NCBI RefSeq assembly: GCF_020184175.1
Contig: NW_026083043.1
Coordinates: 96,309 to 160,308, forward strand
Direction: 5' to 3'
Origin: Aphis gossypii
Taxonomy: Eukaryota; Arthropoda; Insecta; Hemiptera; Aphididae
Length of the DNA stretch: 64,000 bases
Each line of letters opens with the position of its first letter. The stretch's first letter is position 1. Positions 11,560 through 23,262 of the stretch are shown in pieces. Under the pieces are notes generated by a model. It ran no database searches, was not told where the DNA came from, and saw nothing but the letters and a program-made list of their open reading frames with translations. A program made the translations under genes and the position numbers.

Positions 11560-12960
11560 ATGTTCAATTAAAATTTAATGTATTACGCGAGTATATAATC
11601 AATTAGGGCACATAGGTAGCCAGGTATTCAGAAACACAAAGGTGAAGGAGGTCGCAGTAGTACGTGATAGTGGTAGGAAATATTTATATGCTTTTACGGA
11701 AGAATCGTTTAATCAAGTCCAACGTATCAAATACTATACGAAACGTTAATTAATGTAAAAAACGTATGCGTAAAGGAAAAAATTACAGTTTTAGCAATTC
11801 CAAAAATAATGTCTGACCTTAATTATGATATAGTTCGGAGTATGTTACGATACATTTTCAAAGGTACTGATATTAAAGTAAATAATATACAGATTACAAA
11901 ATTTCCGATGAAGTAAAAAAAGCATTAATTTAAGAACAACATAATATTACGTGCATAGGGGGACATCAGGGGGCTTCTAGAACAGTAAAACGGTTACGTC
12001 AATGGGTACAATGGAAAGGCATGAAAAGAGAAGTTAAAAACTATATTAACAATTTCAAACCATGTCAAATTAATAAGGAAAAACGGAAAAGTAAACAACC
12101 TTTGGTAATTACCACTACTTCATCGAGAGCATTCGAAAGAGTAGCTTTAGATATAGTAGGACCTCTGACGAAATCAAGGAATGATTACATGTACATTTTA
12201 ACCCTTCAAGATGATTTAACTAAATTTTCGGCGGCATATCCTTTAAAAACCACGGACGCAGCGACCATAGCTAAGACATTTGTAGAAAAATTCGTTTGTT
12301 ATTTCGGAATTCCTACAAATATATTAAGTGACCAAGGTTCAAATTTTTTATCATCGTTATTTAAACAGATGTGCAAATTATTAAAAATTAATAAAATACA
12401 AACCACAGCTTATTCACCAATGACCAATGGTGCTCTTGAACGTAGCCATAAAACATTAAAGGAATAATTGAGGAACTTTAGTGACGAAAAACAAGAAAAT
12501 TGGTGTGAAATGTTAAGTTATGCGATGTATATGTATAACACCACACCACATACCGCACATAAGTTCACACCGTATGAATTAGTATTCGGTATACAACCGG
12601 TCATTCCATCTAGTTTTTTGAAACCACCATCTCAGGGGTATAATTACAATGATTACGTAAGTGATTTAAGAACTCGTATGCAGGAAGCAAGGCAAATGGC
12701 CAAGAACATTTAATAGAAGCAAAATAAAAATCAAAATCTATTTATGATAAACATATTAACCCGATAGAGTTAGAAATAGGAGATAAGGTACTTATGAAAA
12801 ATATGAAAAAGAAAAACAAGTTAGAACCTAATTGGATAGGCCCATACGAAATCGTGGAGATCCATGAACCCGTAAATGTATCAATTAGGAAGAAATAACA
12901 AAATAGTAAGAGTTCATATGAACCATTTACAACTATTTAAAAGATAGTAAATAATAATTA
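11560..12960 (+). pseudogene. Integrase of env-bearing element, broken
   Basis: The N-terminal zinc-binding part (about 11935-12090) includes ITCIGGHQGASRTVKRL. The catalytic core in 12120-12467 has D in LDIVGPL, D in LSDQGSNF and E in ALERSHKTLKE, the D,D-35-E triad. A TAA at 12465-12467 interrupts right after that helix; the frame then continues without shift through NTTPHTAHKFTPYELVFG to 12713. A C-terminal stretch (GPYEIVEIHEPVNVS) follows in yet another frame. Integrase joins the DNA copy to the host genome; this one is inactive. Confidence 0.9.
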
Positions 12961-13159
12961 GGGAAATATATACAAACATAGAATGTATAAAATAGTAGTA
13001 TATAAAGTATATTAGTATATTTATATTATATATATAAAAAAAAAAAAAAAAAATGTGATAAATTGTTAGATAACGGAATTATAGACACTAATCTAGTTAA
13101 AATTGTTATAGGTTTATTTTATGTCTGTCCATTTTACACACAATAACACACGGAACACA

Positions 13160-14900
13160 ACATGCACTATACAACATTACACACGTGAGCAATCACTCAG
13201 GACTTTATTTTGAAAATAAAGGATCCGTCAGGATCATAAACACACAATGGACACTTTTGACATATGTTAATTTAACAATTTATAACGAACGCGAGAAAAT
13301 TTTTGATACATATTTAGATAGTACAAAACAATATTGCTTGGAAAACGAATTAATACCATCGAGATCTAACATCATTTGTCAAAATTTTAAAACTGTATTT
13401 ACGGATTTTACTAATGAAATTTTAAACAAAAGGCTAACATTTTGAAAACGTTAGGACATCCTTCAAAAAGGGGAAGGAGAGGATTAATTGATGGTATAGG
13501 TAATTTGGCAAATGTTCTATTTGGAATATGCGATAATAAGTGCGTAGAAACGAATACAAATAATGTATTACAATTACAACAATCCGAAAAAAGTACGTTA
13601 AATATAATGAAATCACAAACGCGAGTTATTAAAACGGTAATGAAACAAACAGATCAAAGTTATAGGGACACTACATTTTTACGAGATAAAATTAATGAGT
13701 TTATGGCAGATATAAGAAATTTATCGGATCAGGTAATAAATAAAACAATTGAGGTAAATCATAAACACGAATACAAGATTCATATTTGTTATTAAATTTA
13801 TTATTAGGTCAGTATGCATTCGAGACCAATTATATATCGGAAATGATTAATTTAGCCAGGGCAGGTCAAATACATGCGGGAGTTTTATCTATCGAGGCAT
13901 TACATGAAAGCATGAAAGAAATTAAATTATCATTACCTAAAGGTACATCGTTACCGATCGATATTGATAATATTGACCCATATAACTTGTATCAATTATC
14001 AGAGGTCAGTGTTGTGTATCATAATCAATTACTGATGTTTAATATTAAAATACCATTGGTAGATCAACAGAATTTATTTTGTATCATATAATTCCGATGC
14101 CGATTAACATTAAAAACAAACAGTTCGCGTACGTACAAAATACGTATGATTATATTGCGATAAGTCTTCTAATGAATATTTTACGACCTTTACACCACCA
14201 CAACAATTAAACTCATGTAAAAGATTAATTAATTACTTTATCTGTTATGCAGTACAACCCATACATTCTAAAAATGCAAATACTAACTGTGAAATGGCGT
14301 TATTTACGAAACAAAAGGAAAAAACGCAAATGTGTAAATATTTATATTTTGAGTTATATGGAAGTATATTTCATAAATTAGAATTTAAGAACACGTGGAT
14401 CTATACCGTAGAACACGAGAATGTAGTACTAACATGTGGGTTAGACGAGAAATCAGAAAATATAGAGCTAATAGGAACAGGGTTATTAACAATCGAAGAA
14501 CAATGTAAAGGGTATGCAAGCCAAAATATATTGCAACCAGTTACATCGGTACAAAATTCGCAATAGTAGATATAATACCGGAAACAAAAATAATTACGGT
14601 TGATCTAAAATTAAAGCAGGATGCTACTTTTTGTATACCATCATTTAAAAATATGGGAAAAATTGAAAAACTACACGATTTGAATTCTATATCTAGTTCT
14701 TTGGATGACATAAATAAGATATTGATTATCAAATTACAAAACAATCTGTACACGAGGTACACAAAAATTATAACTATATGTTTTATAGCATTGTAATTTT
14801 GTTTATAATCTTATTTGTTTGTAGCATGTTTAAAAATATTGTATTGTTTCAACAGCACCTCCGGAACCATTACGCGATTATAACCCTGTACATTTTGACA
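13160..14900 (+). pseudogene. env-like gene, errantivirus type, broken
   Basis: Downstream of pol and before the 3' LTR lies a third gene in fragments (13185-13445, 13442-13795, 13786-14091, 14294-14566 and beyond). A basic R-x-R-R type site near 13470-13480 is followed by a hydrophobic stretch starting GLIDGIGNLANVLFG, the layout of envelope proteins of gypsy-like errantiviruses and baculovirus F proteins. A hydrophobic membrane segment lies near 14775-14840. Several frameshifts and stops break the gene. Assignment is by position and layout; overall sequence is divergent. Confidence 0.7.
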
Positions 14901-15030
14901 CAATCAGAGTAACTGATATAAAAAAAAAAAAAAATTTTTTTTGTATGAAATTATAATTGTTTTAGAATTTAGGCATAGTATTTAAGTTCTTATTGTATCA
15001 AAATATAATTTCATTCTAGGGATGGAGGAA

Positions 15031-15401
15031 TGTAATAATCCTTATTATTAGTATATAAGTAATATGTATAAGTATGTATGTACTGACATTCGTTGACTTT
15101 GATAAAAGTCCATATTATAGAAAAGCCTGTGTGTAGGTCAAAGGTGATGACTAGAATTAGAGTACACCTTGAGATCGTACGGACGTCATCATAACAAGGT
15201 GACTCCGAATAGCATAAATAGGAATGTGTTAGACAATCTCGAGGAGTCGAATACGAGAGACGACGAGAGTATGTACTTCTAAATCCAGAACAGACGTTTG
15301 TTATGTTTTAATAAATAAATACTTTGAATATTACAAACAATTGTGTATTTTTATTATACATCTAATTCTATTTCGAGTGCTGAAGCGGACACGTTACAAC
15401 A
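15031..15401 (+). repeat. 3' LTR of the env-bearing element
   Basis: Direct repeat of 7523-7893, starting TGTAATAATCC directly after the purine tract and ending ACA, followed by the gtac target duplication. Near identity to the 5' LTR means insertion was recent or the LTRs were homogenised. Confidence 0.95.
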
Positions 15402-17357
15402 GTACCCTACATCGAAGACGGGACTGTAAAGAAAATATCGTAAAAAGTCTAGTAGTCACTATTTTAGTTAACCTAACCTCCGGTGGTTTGGAAGGAGCCG
15501 AGGGAGTCCTAACCTAACCTTAGATGAGTTCGAGTGAAAATCGTTTTACGGGGAATTCGGTCGGAAATGGTAATCAGGTGTCTAGAAAAGAGATAATTTA
15601 CTAAAAAAGTACTTAAGTCGATCGTTGTGTTATAAGTTATTACCTATAGTTAATATACCTAACTGATAGTAGGTATTATCATTGTTATCCGCTCTCGGTG
15701 TAAAAGTTTATCTCGACATAATAGCCCGGCTGTTTTTGAAATGTGTAATTATATAATAATAAGATATATATTACATATACATAAAATAAAAATACAAAAT
15801 ATGGTAATTGTGATTGTCTATTTCTCCTCAACCAGTGTAATACGGTGTTCGGACGCTTGCCCGGTTCTTTTTGTGTTGTAAAACAAAAAACAAATGAATA
15901 CGAAAAATTGCAACCGAGTGTCTAGCTATCTGTCCTCAATCAGTGTAAATCGATACTACTACTCCTCAACCAGTGTAATACGTGTTCGGTCGCTTGCCCG
16001 GTTTTTTTTTTTTTTTTTTAAAACAAAAAACAAATGATTCCGAAGAATTGCAACTGAGTGTCTAGCTATACGTCCTCAACCAGTGTAAATCGATACTATT
16101 ACTCCTCAACCAGTGTAATACGGTGTTCGGTCGCTTGCCCGGTTCTTTTGTGTTTGTAAAAATTGCAATTGAGTGTCTAGCTATCCGTCCTCAACCAGTG
16201 TATATCTATACCTGTGAAAGTGTGATGTTAGTTCTTAAACACATACATATTATATTAAAAATTAATCGACCACATCATATATTGTACACATGTATTTGAA
16301 AATCAAATTAATTAAAGGAATATAAAGTATTTTAAAGGACACTATAGTAAAGTATAATATTAACAAACAATAAATAAATATTATTGTATATATAAAATTA
16401 AACTTGGCAATAATACGTTTAAGTATTGGAGTTTATTCTTTTTAATTGTTTGTAATGGTAATAATTAAGAATATTGTATATTTTTATGATATATTTGATA
16501 TATATTTTGAACATGAGACATAAAAAAAATAACATACAGTACAATGTGTATTATAGTTATTATTACTATGTAAGTAATCAATGAAAATATTACATACATA
16601 AAACGCTGTACATGGTGTGTGTTATAACAATTGTTATGGTCAACAGTGTCTGATTTGGTTACAAATCAGTAACTACAATGCTTATGTTGTATTATAACAA
16701 TTAAAATGTTTGTTCAATGAAACAATATCAACAATATCAATCATTACTTAATACTTGTAATGTTTCTTAAGGACATTGACAAACAATATAAATACAAATT
16801 AAATGTGTAAATTTAAATGCATGCCCAACATAAGTAGATTATTAATGAAATAAAAAAAAATAATGGAATACACAAATAAAATGCTATACATGCCGTGTAG
16901 CAAATTGTTATGGTTAACAGTTTTTACTTTAGTTGCAAATTAATAGAATGATAGTTTTATTATTATGGATTATGTTCACATTTGCATTGATATAAGAGTT
17001 TCCAACACGAATCATTACTCCTTATGTTTCTGAAACATTATAAATACAAACAATAACATACATTTGGTATGATTAATATTCTAAATATTTTACCAACTCG
17101 TGTGTTTGAAGCAAGTTTAAGTACATGTTTGACATTAGTTACGAATTCACTACAAAGCGAATTCGCATCCAGAGAGAACCACGTGGAGGTTGTCAAACTT
17201 TCTCTCCGCGAGTCGCACTCATGACTGCCCATAAACTGTTGGTCAAACAGACCACTTGGATCACACAGATCCCTTTGATCACACAGACCACTTGGATCAC
17301 ATAGATCCCTTTGATAACACAGGTCAGATATTAACGATTAAGTTCTTGTAGGCTTCA
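15402..17357. other. Non-coding interval with tandem repeats
   Basis: No gene seen. It contains the 3' target duplication, two aacctaacct blocks at 15470-15525, a three-copy tandem array at 15824-16205, then AT-rich sequence. At 17260-17320 gatcacacagaccacttg-type units repeat about three times; these lie just 3' of the Helitron gene. Confidence 0.6.
15824..16205 (+). repeat. Three-copy tandem array, about 138-140 bp units
   Basis: Units begin ctcctcaaccagtgtaatac at about 15824, 15962 and 16102. Each contains ttgcccggttctttt and gagtgtctagctat, plus a shorter internal echo cctcaaccagtgta. Copies differ by substitutions and by the length of a T/A run. Confidence 0.9.
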
Positions 17358-19584
17358 TTATGCAGTTGTTTGCAGGACCTCTCTGTATACAATGTTCTTA
17401 GTGACGAATCTACCATGACCATCACCACACATACCAACTATTATGGATTGTGAGTTCCTCACTCGTGAAAAGGCTACGTACAGTTGTCCGTGTGTGAATA
17501 CCGGTGAAGGCAGAAGCAATCCAACTCTATCAAACGTTTGTCCCTGTGACTTGTTAATGGTCATCGCAAACGACAAACGTACGGGGAACTGTACTCTTCG
17601 CATTATGATGGGCAGGTCATCTTCGCCACACGACGTGAGTGGTATCGCAGGAATGATTATTTCGTCCTGTGCACCACCAGACAACATCTTCGCCTTGAAG
17701 TTGTATCGTCGTAATTCAGTGACAACCAATCTCGTACCGTTGCAAAGGCTTCTCTTAGAATCTAGGTTCCTAAGCAACATGACAATCGAACCCACCTTTA
17801 GCGTTAAGTTGTACGGCGGCAGTCCGTCCGGTTCCAGAGTGTTGAGGAACTCTGTCGGATAATTGGCCACTTCGTCAGGGTCATCGACCACAACAGTGTC
17901 TATGGCCGTGTAGCTCCGGTGAGCTTCATCGATGCGTTGTAACACCATGCGATTGACCTTCCTGCAATCGTCATTCCTGGGACATAAAATTATTTTCCGA
18001 GCAAACTCGTCGATGTTTGCCAACGACATTTGCTGCGGGAAAACAAAATCAATCAAATTAGCGATGTCACATACCATTTCTCGGGGGATTTCGACGCTGT
18101 CCCGAACACCGTCGATCGCTGGCAACTGGCCGCTCCCGAGCTGTAGCAACCAAGTAGCAAAGTCCACATCGTTGTCGGCACGCATGTTTCGCGTCAGACT
18201 GAACTGTTCCATGTCGCGCCACAGAGAGTTATATTTAATCGACGACCTTACAATGTCACTCCTTGTCCCTCTGCGCACGACAGGCAGTATCTGTCTGAAG
18301 TCGCCGGCGAACAGGACCGGTTTCCACCAAACGGTAATTCCGATCCCATGATGTCCTTGAGCAATCTATTGACCACCTTGAGTTGTAGTCCCGGTGACAT
18401 TGGCGCTTCATCCAGACGATGAGTGCCGCGTCACGTATCCTCTGAGCACGCAACAACTGCATGGTGATGGTCGACGTTGAATTGTCAGTCAGTGTACCGA
18501 AAGGCAACCCGAACGTAGAGTGCATCGTCATGCCGCCGTCCATTAGCGATGCTGCAATTCCTGTAAATGCAACGGACAACACGGATCGCTCTTGGTTGCG
18601 AAGAGACCATATGAGGCATCCGTATAACGTCGTTTTACCTGATCCTCCGGGTCCATCGACGTAGAACATTTTTGAGCAGTTTCTGTTGTCGTTTAAGGCC
18701 GCCATCACACGATCGAACACTGTCCGTTGTTCGTCGTTCAAGCCGTCCAATTGTACAGTCCAGCGTACCGCCGCGTCTATTGCACACAGAATGTCATCGT
18801 TAGGGTCTTATTCTAGCAATGCGACGTCCAATAGAGGTAAACTGTAGTCCGCGAGCGATTTCCCGTGAACCTGATGTAACTGCGCGATGGCGTTGAGACA
18901 CGTCACTCTAGCGCGCTCGGCGTCTCGCAATCGCTGATTAAAGTCCTCCATCATGTGAGCTTCGCTGACTTGGTACAACGCCAGCGGGTTTGCGGTCTCG
19001 CAAAACAACAGTATCGTCACAAATAGGTAACGAAGCTGAACTGGAGTGTCCAATGTTGCCGATTCTGCCATGCAAACCCGCAAAGCTCGGTCGTCTTCCA
19101 AAAGTCCCATTGCAACGGCTGCAGCCGCATAGGTTGGATGCACACCACCCCGTCTACTGTCCTCATATCGCGGAAAGACTGTGAACCTCTCTTGTGCAGA
19201 AGTAGCAATCTCAAATGAAAACGATCTCGATCAAGTGGGTTGACGACGTACATTCGAGCCAACGTCTCGTACGTCATCTGCCTTTGCCGTCGCGCCCATG
19301 ATCTGCGTGTCACGTTCCAAGTGTAGTGTACCGGTATCTCGTGGTACAGGTATTGTCTAGCCTCGACATCGATGGCGTTGAGCGCAAAGAAAGCCGTGAG
19401 TTTAGTTCGAGCCAGGGCGGCGTTTTGTACTCGCTCTAATACCTGTCCGGGTTCAAAGTACACGTTGTGATAGTTTTCCAGGTGGACGGGAAGTCTAACG
19501 ATGATATGACTTTTGTTATGCATTTCATACGAAAACAACCTCCAAACAGCTTCTGGCGGACTGACGTACCGCGAGTTTATGTAA
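17358..19584 (-). CDS. Helitron Rep tyrosine pair and PIF1-like helicase exon, disrupted
   Basis: The exon opens with YINSRYVSPPEAVWRL: the paired tyrosines that cleave DNA in Helitron Rep. The helicase follows, with Walker A GPGGSGKTTLYG near 18627-18655, VAFTGIAASL, TMHSTFGLP, a Walker B region split by a frameshift at about 18400, then FAGDFRQILPVV and the terminal TINKSQGQTFDRVGL and LYVAFSRV motifs. Damage includes a frame change near 19140, an in-frame TAA near 18808 and the Walker B frameshift. The helicase unwinds DNA during rolling-circle transposition. Confidence 0.9.
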
Positions 19585-20308
19585 CTGAAATCAATAATAT
19601 ATTTATATTAAAAAAAAAGTGTTAGGCAACAACAGCATATATCATTATACAATTTATATTATATGAAATGTATATATATAATAATAAGTTTAAAGTGTAG
19701 TAGTAGTTAACTAATATGTGATACTGGTATGCCATATGCAATAATATTGTAGTTGGCAATTGTTTTTCTTGGTTTATTTAATTACCTTAATATCTAATTA
19801 AATTAAATTAAATTAAATTAGAAATTCCTAATCATAATAATATATTATACTATATAATATACATTGTTGTATAAATAATAATACATAAAAATAATAATAA
19901 CGAAGTTAACGTTACTGGGAAGATTGATACATCTTTACAATATGTTTAGTAGACTGTTCTAAGTGTATTGTATTGAAGTAGAATATTAGATATTTTTATT
20001 GCATAATCTAAATAAATGACATAGAAATTACCCCAAAAAAATAACAGATATAATACCAGAAGTATATTGCAAAATATATACATATAATACATAATGACAT
20101 AATAACAATAACAAATAAGGTTGAACAGTAATATTACCGTTAAATGATATAATAATTATGCTATGTATTCATATAGCATATAATGTAATATACTATTAAG
20201 TAAATAAGTATTTTTAAAATAGTAAAAAAACAATAGAGAACAAATTAAGTTAAAATTATAATAATTAGTGAAATGTAATTTTCACAACTTTAAGTTTAAT
20301 TCACTTAC
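19585..20308 (-). other. Helitron intron
   Basis: Donor gtaagt at 20308 and acceptor atttcag before 19584. It contains an (AATTA)n tract at 19796-19820 and no coding potential. Confidence 0.7.
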
Positions 20309-21661
20309 TTATCTATTTCGTCTCCATTCCGAATTTCCAAGGTAGCCGCGTCATGGCCCTTGTATACGTATTTATACAAATACATTACGCTCTTCACAGT
20401 AGAGCACACCTCAACGTTTATGTGTGCGTCATACTTAACCAGCAAGTACGGGTTGTACGGGACAACAAACTCATTGCCGACAGGGTGACCTCTGACGTTT
20501 GCCACAAGTCCGTTGTTCGGTCTGTGGTAAGTCGGGTAACCATTATCAGAAATGTACAGAGTCTCTTCACTGTATTCTTTGGGATACTTCTTTGAACAAC
20601 TGTTGTCCAACATACACGGACTGTTGCGGTTGAGTTGTCCACACGGTCCGTGAACCATGTGCGATTTCACTCTGTCAAATAGTCGTCTTTCGGTTGCCGG
20701 TTAAGGCAAGTAGGCACACACAACGTTGTCGACGTCGTCAGCAGTAAGCAACTTGCTATCCTCGTGCAAGATTATTAGTATGTGTGCGTGTGGAAGACCA
20801 CGTTTCTGAAACTCAACTGTATACACATAAGCAGCTATGTTACCAAACACTATTGACCGTTATGTCATGCATTAGCTCCTTTAGTTTGGGGTTACATGTA
20901 AACGTTATGAATATATGAATAGGTCAGGTTTTCCATACTTACGCACAATATCCATTGCGTCGTGGTAACATTGTTTCATGTACCGAGGACCACCTACAAA
21001 CGTCGATGGTAGAATCGTCCTGCGGCCTACAGGGTTGATTTCGTCAACGTGGAGCTGTTGGTTTATGTGGTCCACAAGGCCCCGATATGCATCAGCAAAA
21101 AACGCTCTCTGATTGTCTCGAGTGTAGCGCAGATTGTTCGCTTCCATACGGACGTATTGATCACACACAAACTGCTGCAATAAAAAACCACCTGCATGCA
21201 ATAAACTAAATGTATTACCTTCATTCCCATTGCTATTGTTTCCAGTGTATCTAATGGCCAGATGGTAACATAAAAACTCCCTGATGGTGTTACGAACCCG
21301 AACCGTGTTTCGGTGGTTGCCCTCTTGTAGTAAGTTGTAATGCCATCCGGTTTCTCCGTACGGGAAGAACAGTGGATACAACATTGGATCCGCATGAGAC
21401 GAACCTGCCGATATGCTTTGCATCCGGTGATTTGGGTTAACCGGGTTGGAGTCATAGATAACCAGATCTAGGTTCCCTGGTGGTTGACCATCTTCACCAA
21501 CAAAGACGACAGCTACCTCGTTCACATGAGCAGCTGGTTGATTGTATCGCCGTGGATCATTGTTTGGGTCGGCAATTATGTGCATGGTCACCCTTCTCGG
21601 TTGTAACATGGGATTGGCAGCAGCAGCATCTTGTTCCCTCTGCCATACTTGTCGCATGTTT
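20309..21661 (-). CDS. Helitron Rep (HUH) exon, disrupted
   Basis: This exon begins NMRQVWQREQDAAAANP after a ttgttacag acceptor. It includes DLVIYDSNP, MYPLFFPYGETGWH-like text (LYPLFFPYGETGW), and the HUH metal-binding motif RGLPHAHILIIL, with CACGCACAC at 20782-20790. Further on comes SCSKKYPKEY and YLYKYVYKGHD. Around 20900-20930 an apparent 8-base insertion breaks the frame after PDLFI. The following FTCNPK then runs directly into LKELMHDI, with the intervening part seen in other Helitrons missing. One more frame change lies near 20850 and a stop near 20702. Confidence 0.85.
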
Positions 21662-22195
21662 CTGTAACAAAATAATATTAAAGCATGTGTGTATCTTGTA
21701 TATATATTCACGTAATATGTGTACAGTTATATATGAACATTTTCATGTAAATAATTAATAATATAATTATAGTTATTATCTGTATGCTTGGTTGTATTGT
21801 ATGTATGGTGTATAGATAAGGTTAATTTATAGTGTACATCATGTTTTATGAAATTTGTTCAATCATACACTTGAATTTTCGGTATTTTCGCTAAATTCTT
21901 ATTAGAATTGTGGATGCAATATTAAAAATTGTAAGTATTGTAAGGTAAAGTCACTCAAAGCCATATGATGTATCACTTGCATGAAAAATAACTCAAAAAC
22001 ACTTATTATAGTTAACCATATGCAAGTGTAACCTGAACAATAGTACAGCACAGTATTAATTATGTTATGTATCATTGTTGAATGGTAAATATTGTTAAAA
22101 AAATATTTACTTGGTAATAAAAAAATTAAAAGTAAAATAAGTATAGAGCTATTAAGTCAAAGTTTTTTTTTTGGTACAATACACACTGTATATAT

Positions 22196-22666
22196 TGTTA
22201 TGGGCTACGAGATATCTATAAGATATCTACGAGATTACAAGGCTAAGTTAGTATGACCATGCCTCGTGTCAAGGGTAATGCGGATGCTACTATGACCATG
22301 ACACGTGTCGGGATAGTAAGCGCACCAATAGTTACAGTGCACTAATGATGCATTTGAGATGTTATTGCACATTCTCAAATTCGTGTCCGAATTTGCAACA
22401 ACAACAACAAGGACACCTGGTTTTACCCAGAAGGCGAAAACACACGACGTAAACAAGAGACGCACCACAATATATAAGGGAGCCCGAAGACCAGCAACGG
22501 CAGATGTACCAAAGCTATCAACAACAGAGCACTTTCACGTCACTCAGCCACTTATTTAATTTGTTACATGTATTTTGTTTGTATGCAATAAAACATATTA
22601 CGTTATTAAGTTTAACTTTCATTCAAATTAACCATTTGGATTCAAATCTGATACTGGCACGCAACA
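22196..22666 (+). repeat. 5' LTR of the deleted element
   Basis: 471 bp. It contains a TATA-like atatataaggg near 22470, an element gcactttcacgtcac about 58 bp further on, and an aataaa signal near 22587. Flanked on the left by atat. Confidence 0.95.
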
Positions 22667-22974
22667 ATTTGGCGCAGTCGGTAGGATTCACTTTTCAAGG
22701 AGGCAAACTGTCAAAGGTTACCATCAACAAGGAAGACTTGATCATTCTTTCTCGTTGATAACTCCAGAAGAGAAGACCATTCAATTCAACGTTGCAGAAA
22801 GTATCAGACAGGATGACAACATCAACGAACGTCGCATTATTGTGAGTGAATAGTTAATTAAATTATTACACGGATATATGTTACAAAAATATAAAACCTA
22901 AGAAATATCATTTAAGTAACTGAATATATTTAAGTAGGTCGTAAAAAAAAACTATTTAGGAATTTTTTTTTGAT

Positions 22975-23235
22975 TATTAAAGGGCAATTGATTTATTTGA
23001 ATTATTATTGAGAAATATTGAGTTATTATATTATTATTGAGGGCATATTGAGTTATTTGAGTTATTATTGAATTATTATATTATTTTGAGGGCATATTGT
23101 TGAATTATTGAGATTATTATTGAGAATTATTATTGAGGGCATATTGTGAATTATTGAGATTATTATTGAGAATTATTAAAGGGCATATATTATTGAGATT
23201 ATTATTGAGTTATATTATTATAGTTTATTGTAAAA
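22975..23235 (+). repeat. Leader repeats of the deleted element
   Basis: Imperfect repeats of attattgagggcatattg and attattattgagaatt, lying between the primer site and gag. Several near-copies of about 45 bp are visible. Confidence 0.75.
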
Positions 23236-23262
23236 CGTATCAAATGAGTGTGAAAGCAATTT

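Larger units (their letters stand above)
7523..15401 (+). mobile_element. Complete env-bearing Ty3/gypsy (errantivirus-like) element, coding regions broken
   Basis: Two 371-bp LTRs (7523-7893 and 15031-15401) bound gag, protease, RT, RNase H, integrase and an env-like region in the usual errantivirus order. Both LTRs start TGTAATAATCC and end TTACAACA. The target duplication is gtac (7519-7522 and 15402-15405). A purine-rich tract (agggatggaggaa) precedes the 3' LTR. Internal genes carry many stops and frameshifts although the LTRs differ at only about two positions. This is an endogenous, defective copy. Confidence 0.95.

Noticed and set aside
15470..15525. aacctaacct blocks resembling insect telomere repeats
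   Set aside because: Only two short blocks, not a tandem array; too little for a telomeric tract.
17443..17862. Plus-strand frames over the helicase
   Set aside because: Antisense shadows of the helicase motifs on the minus strand.
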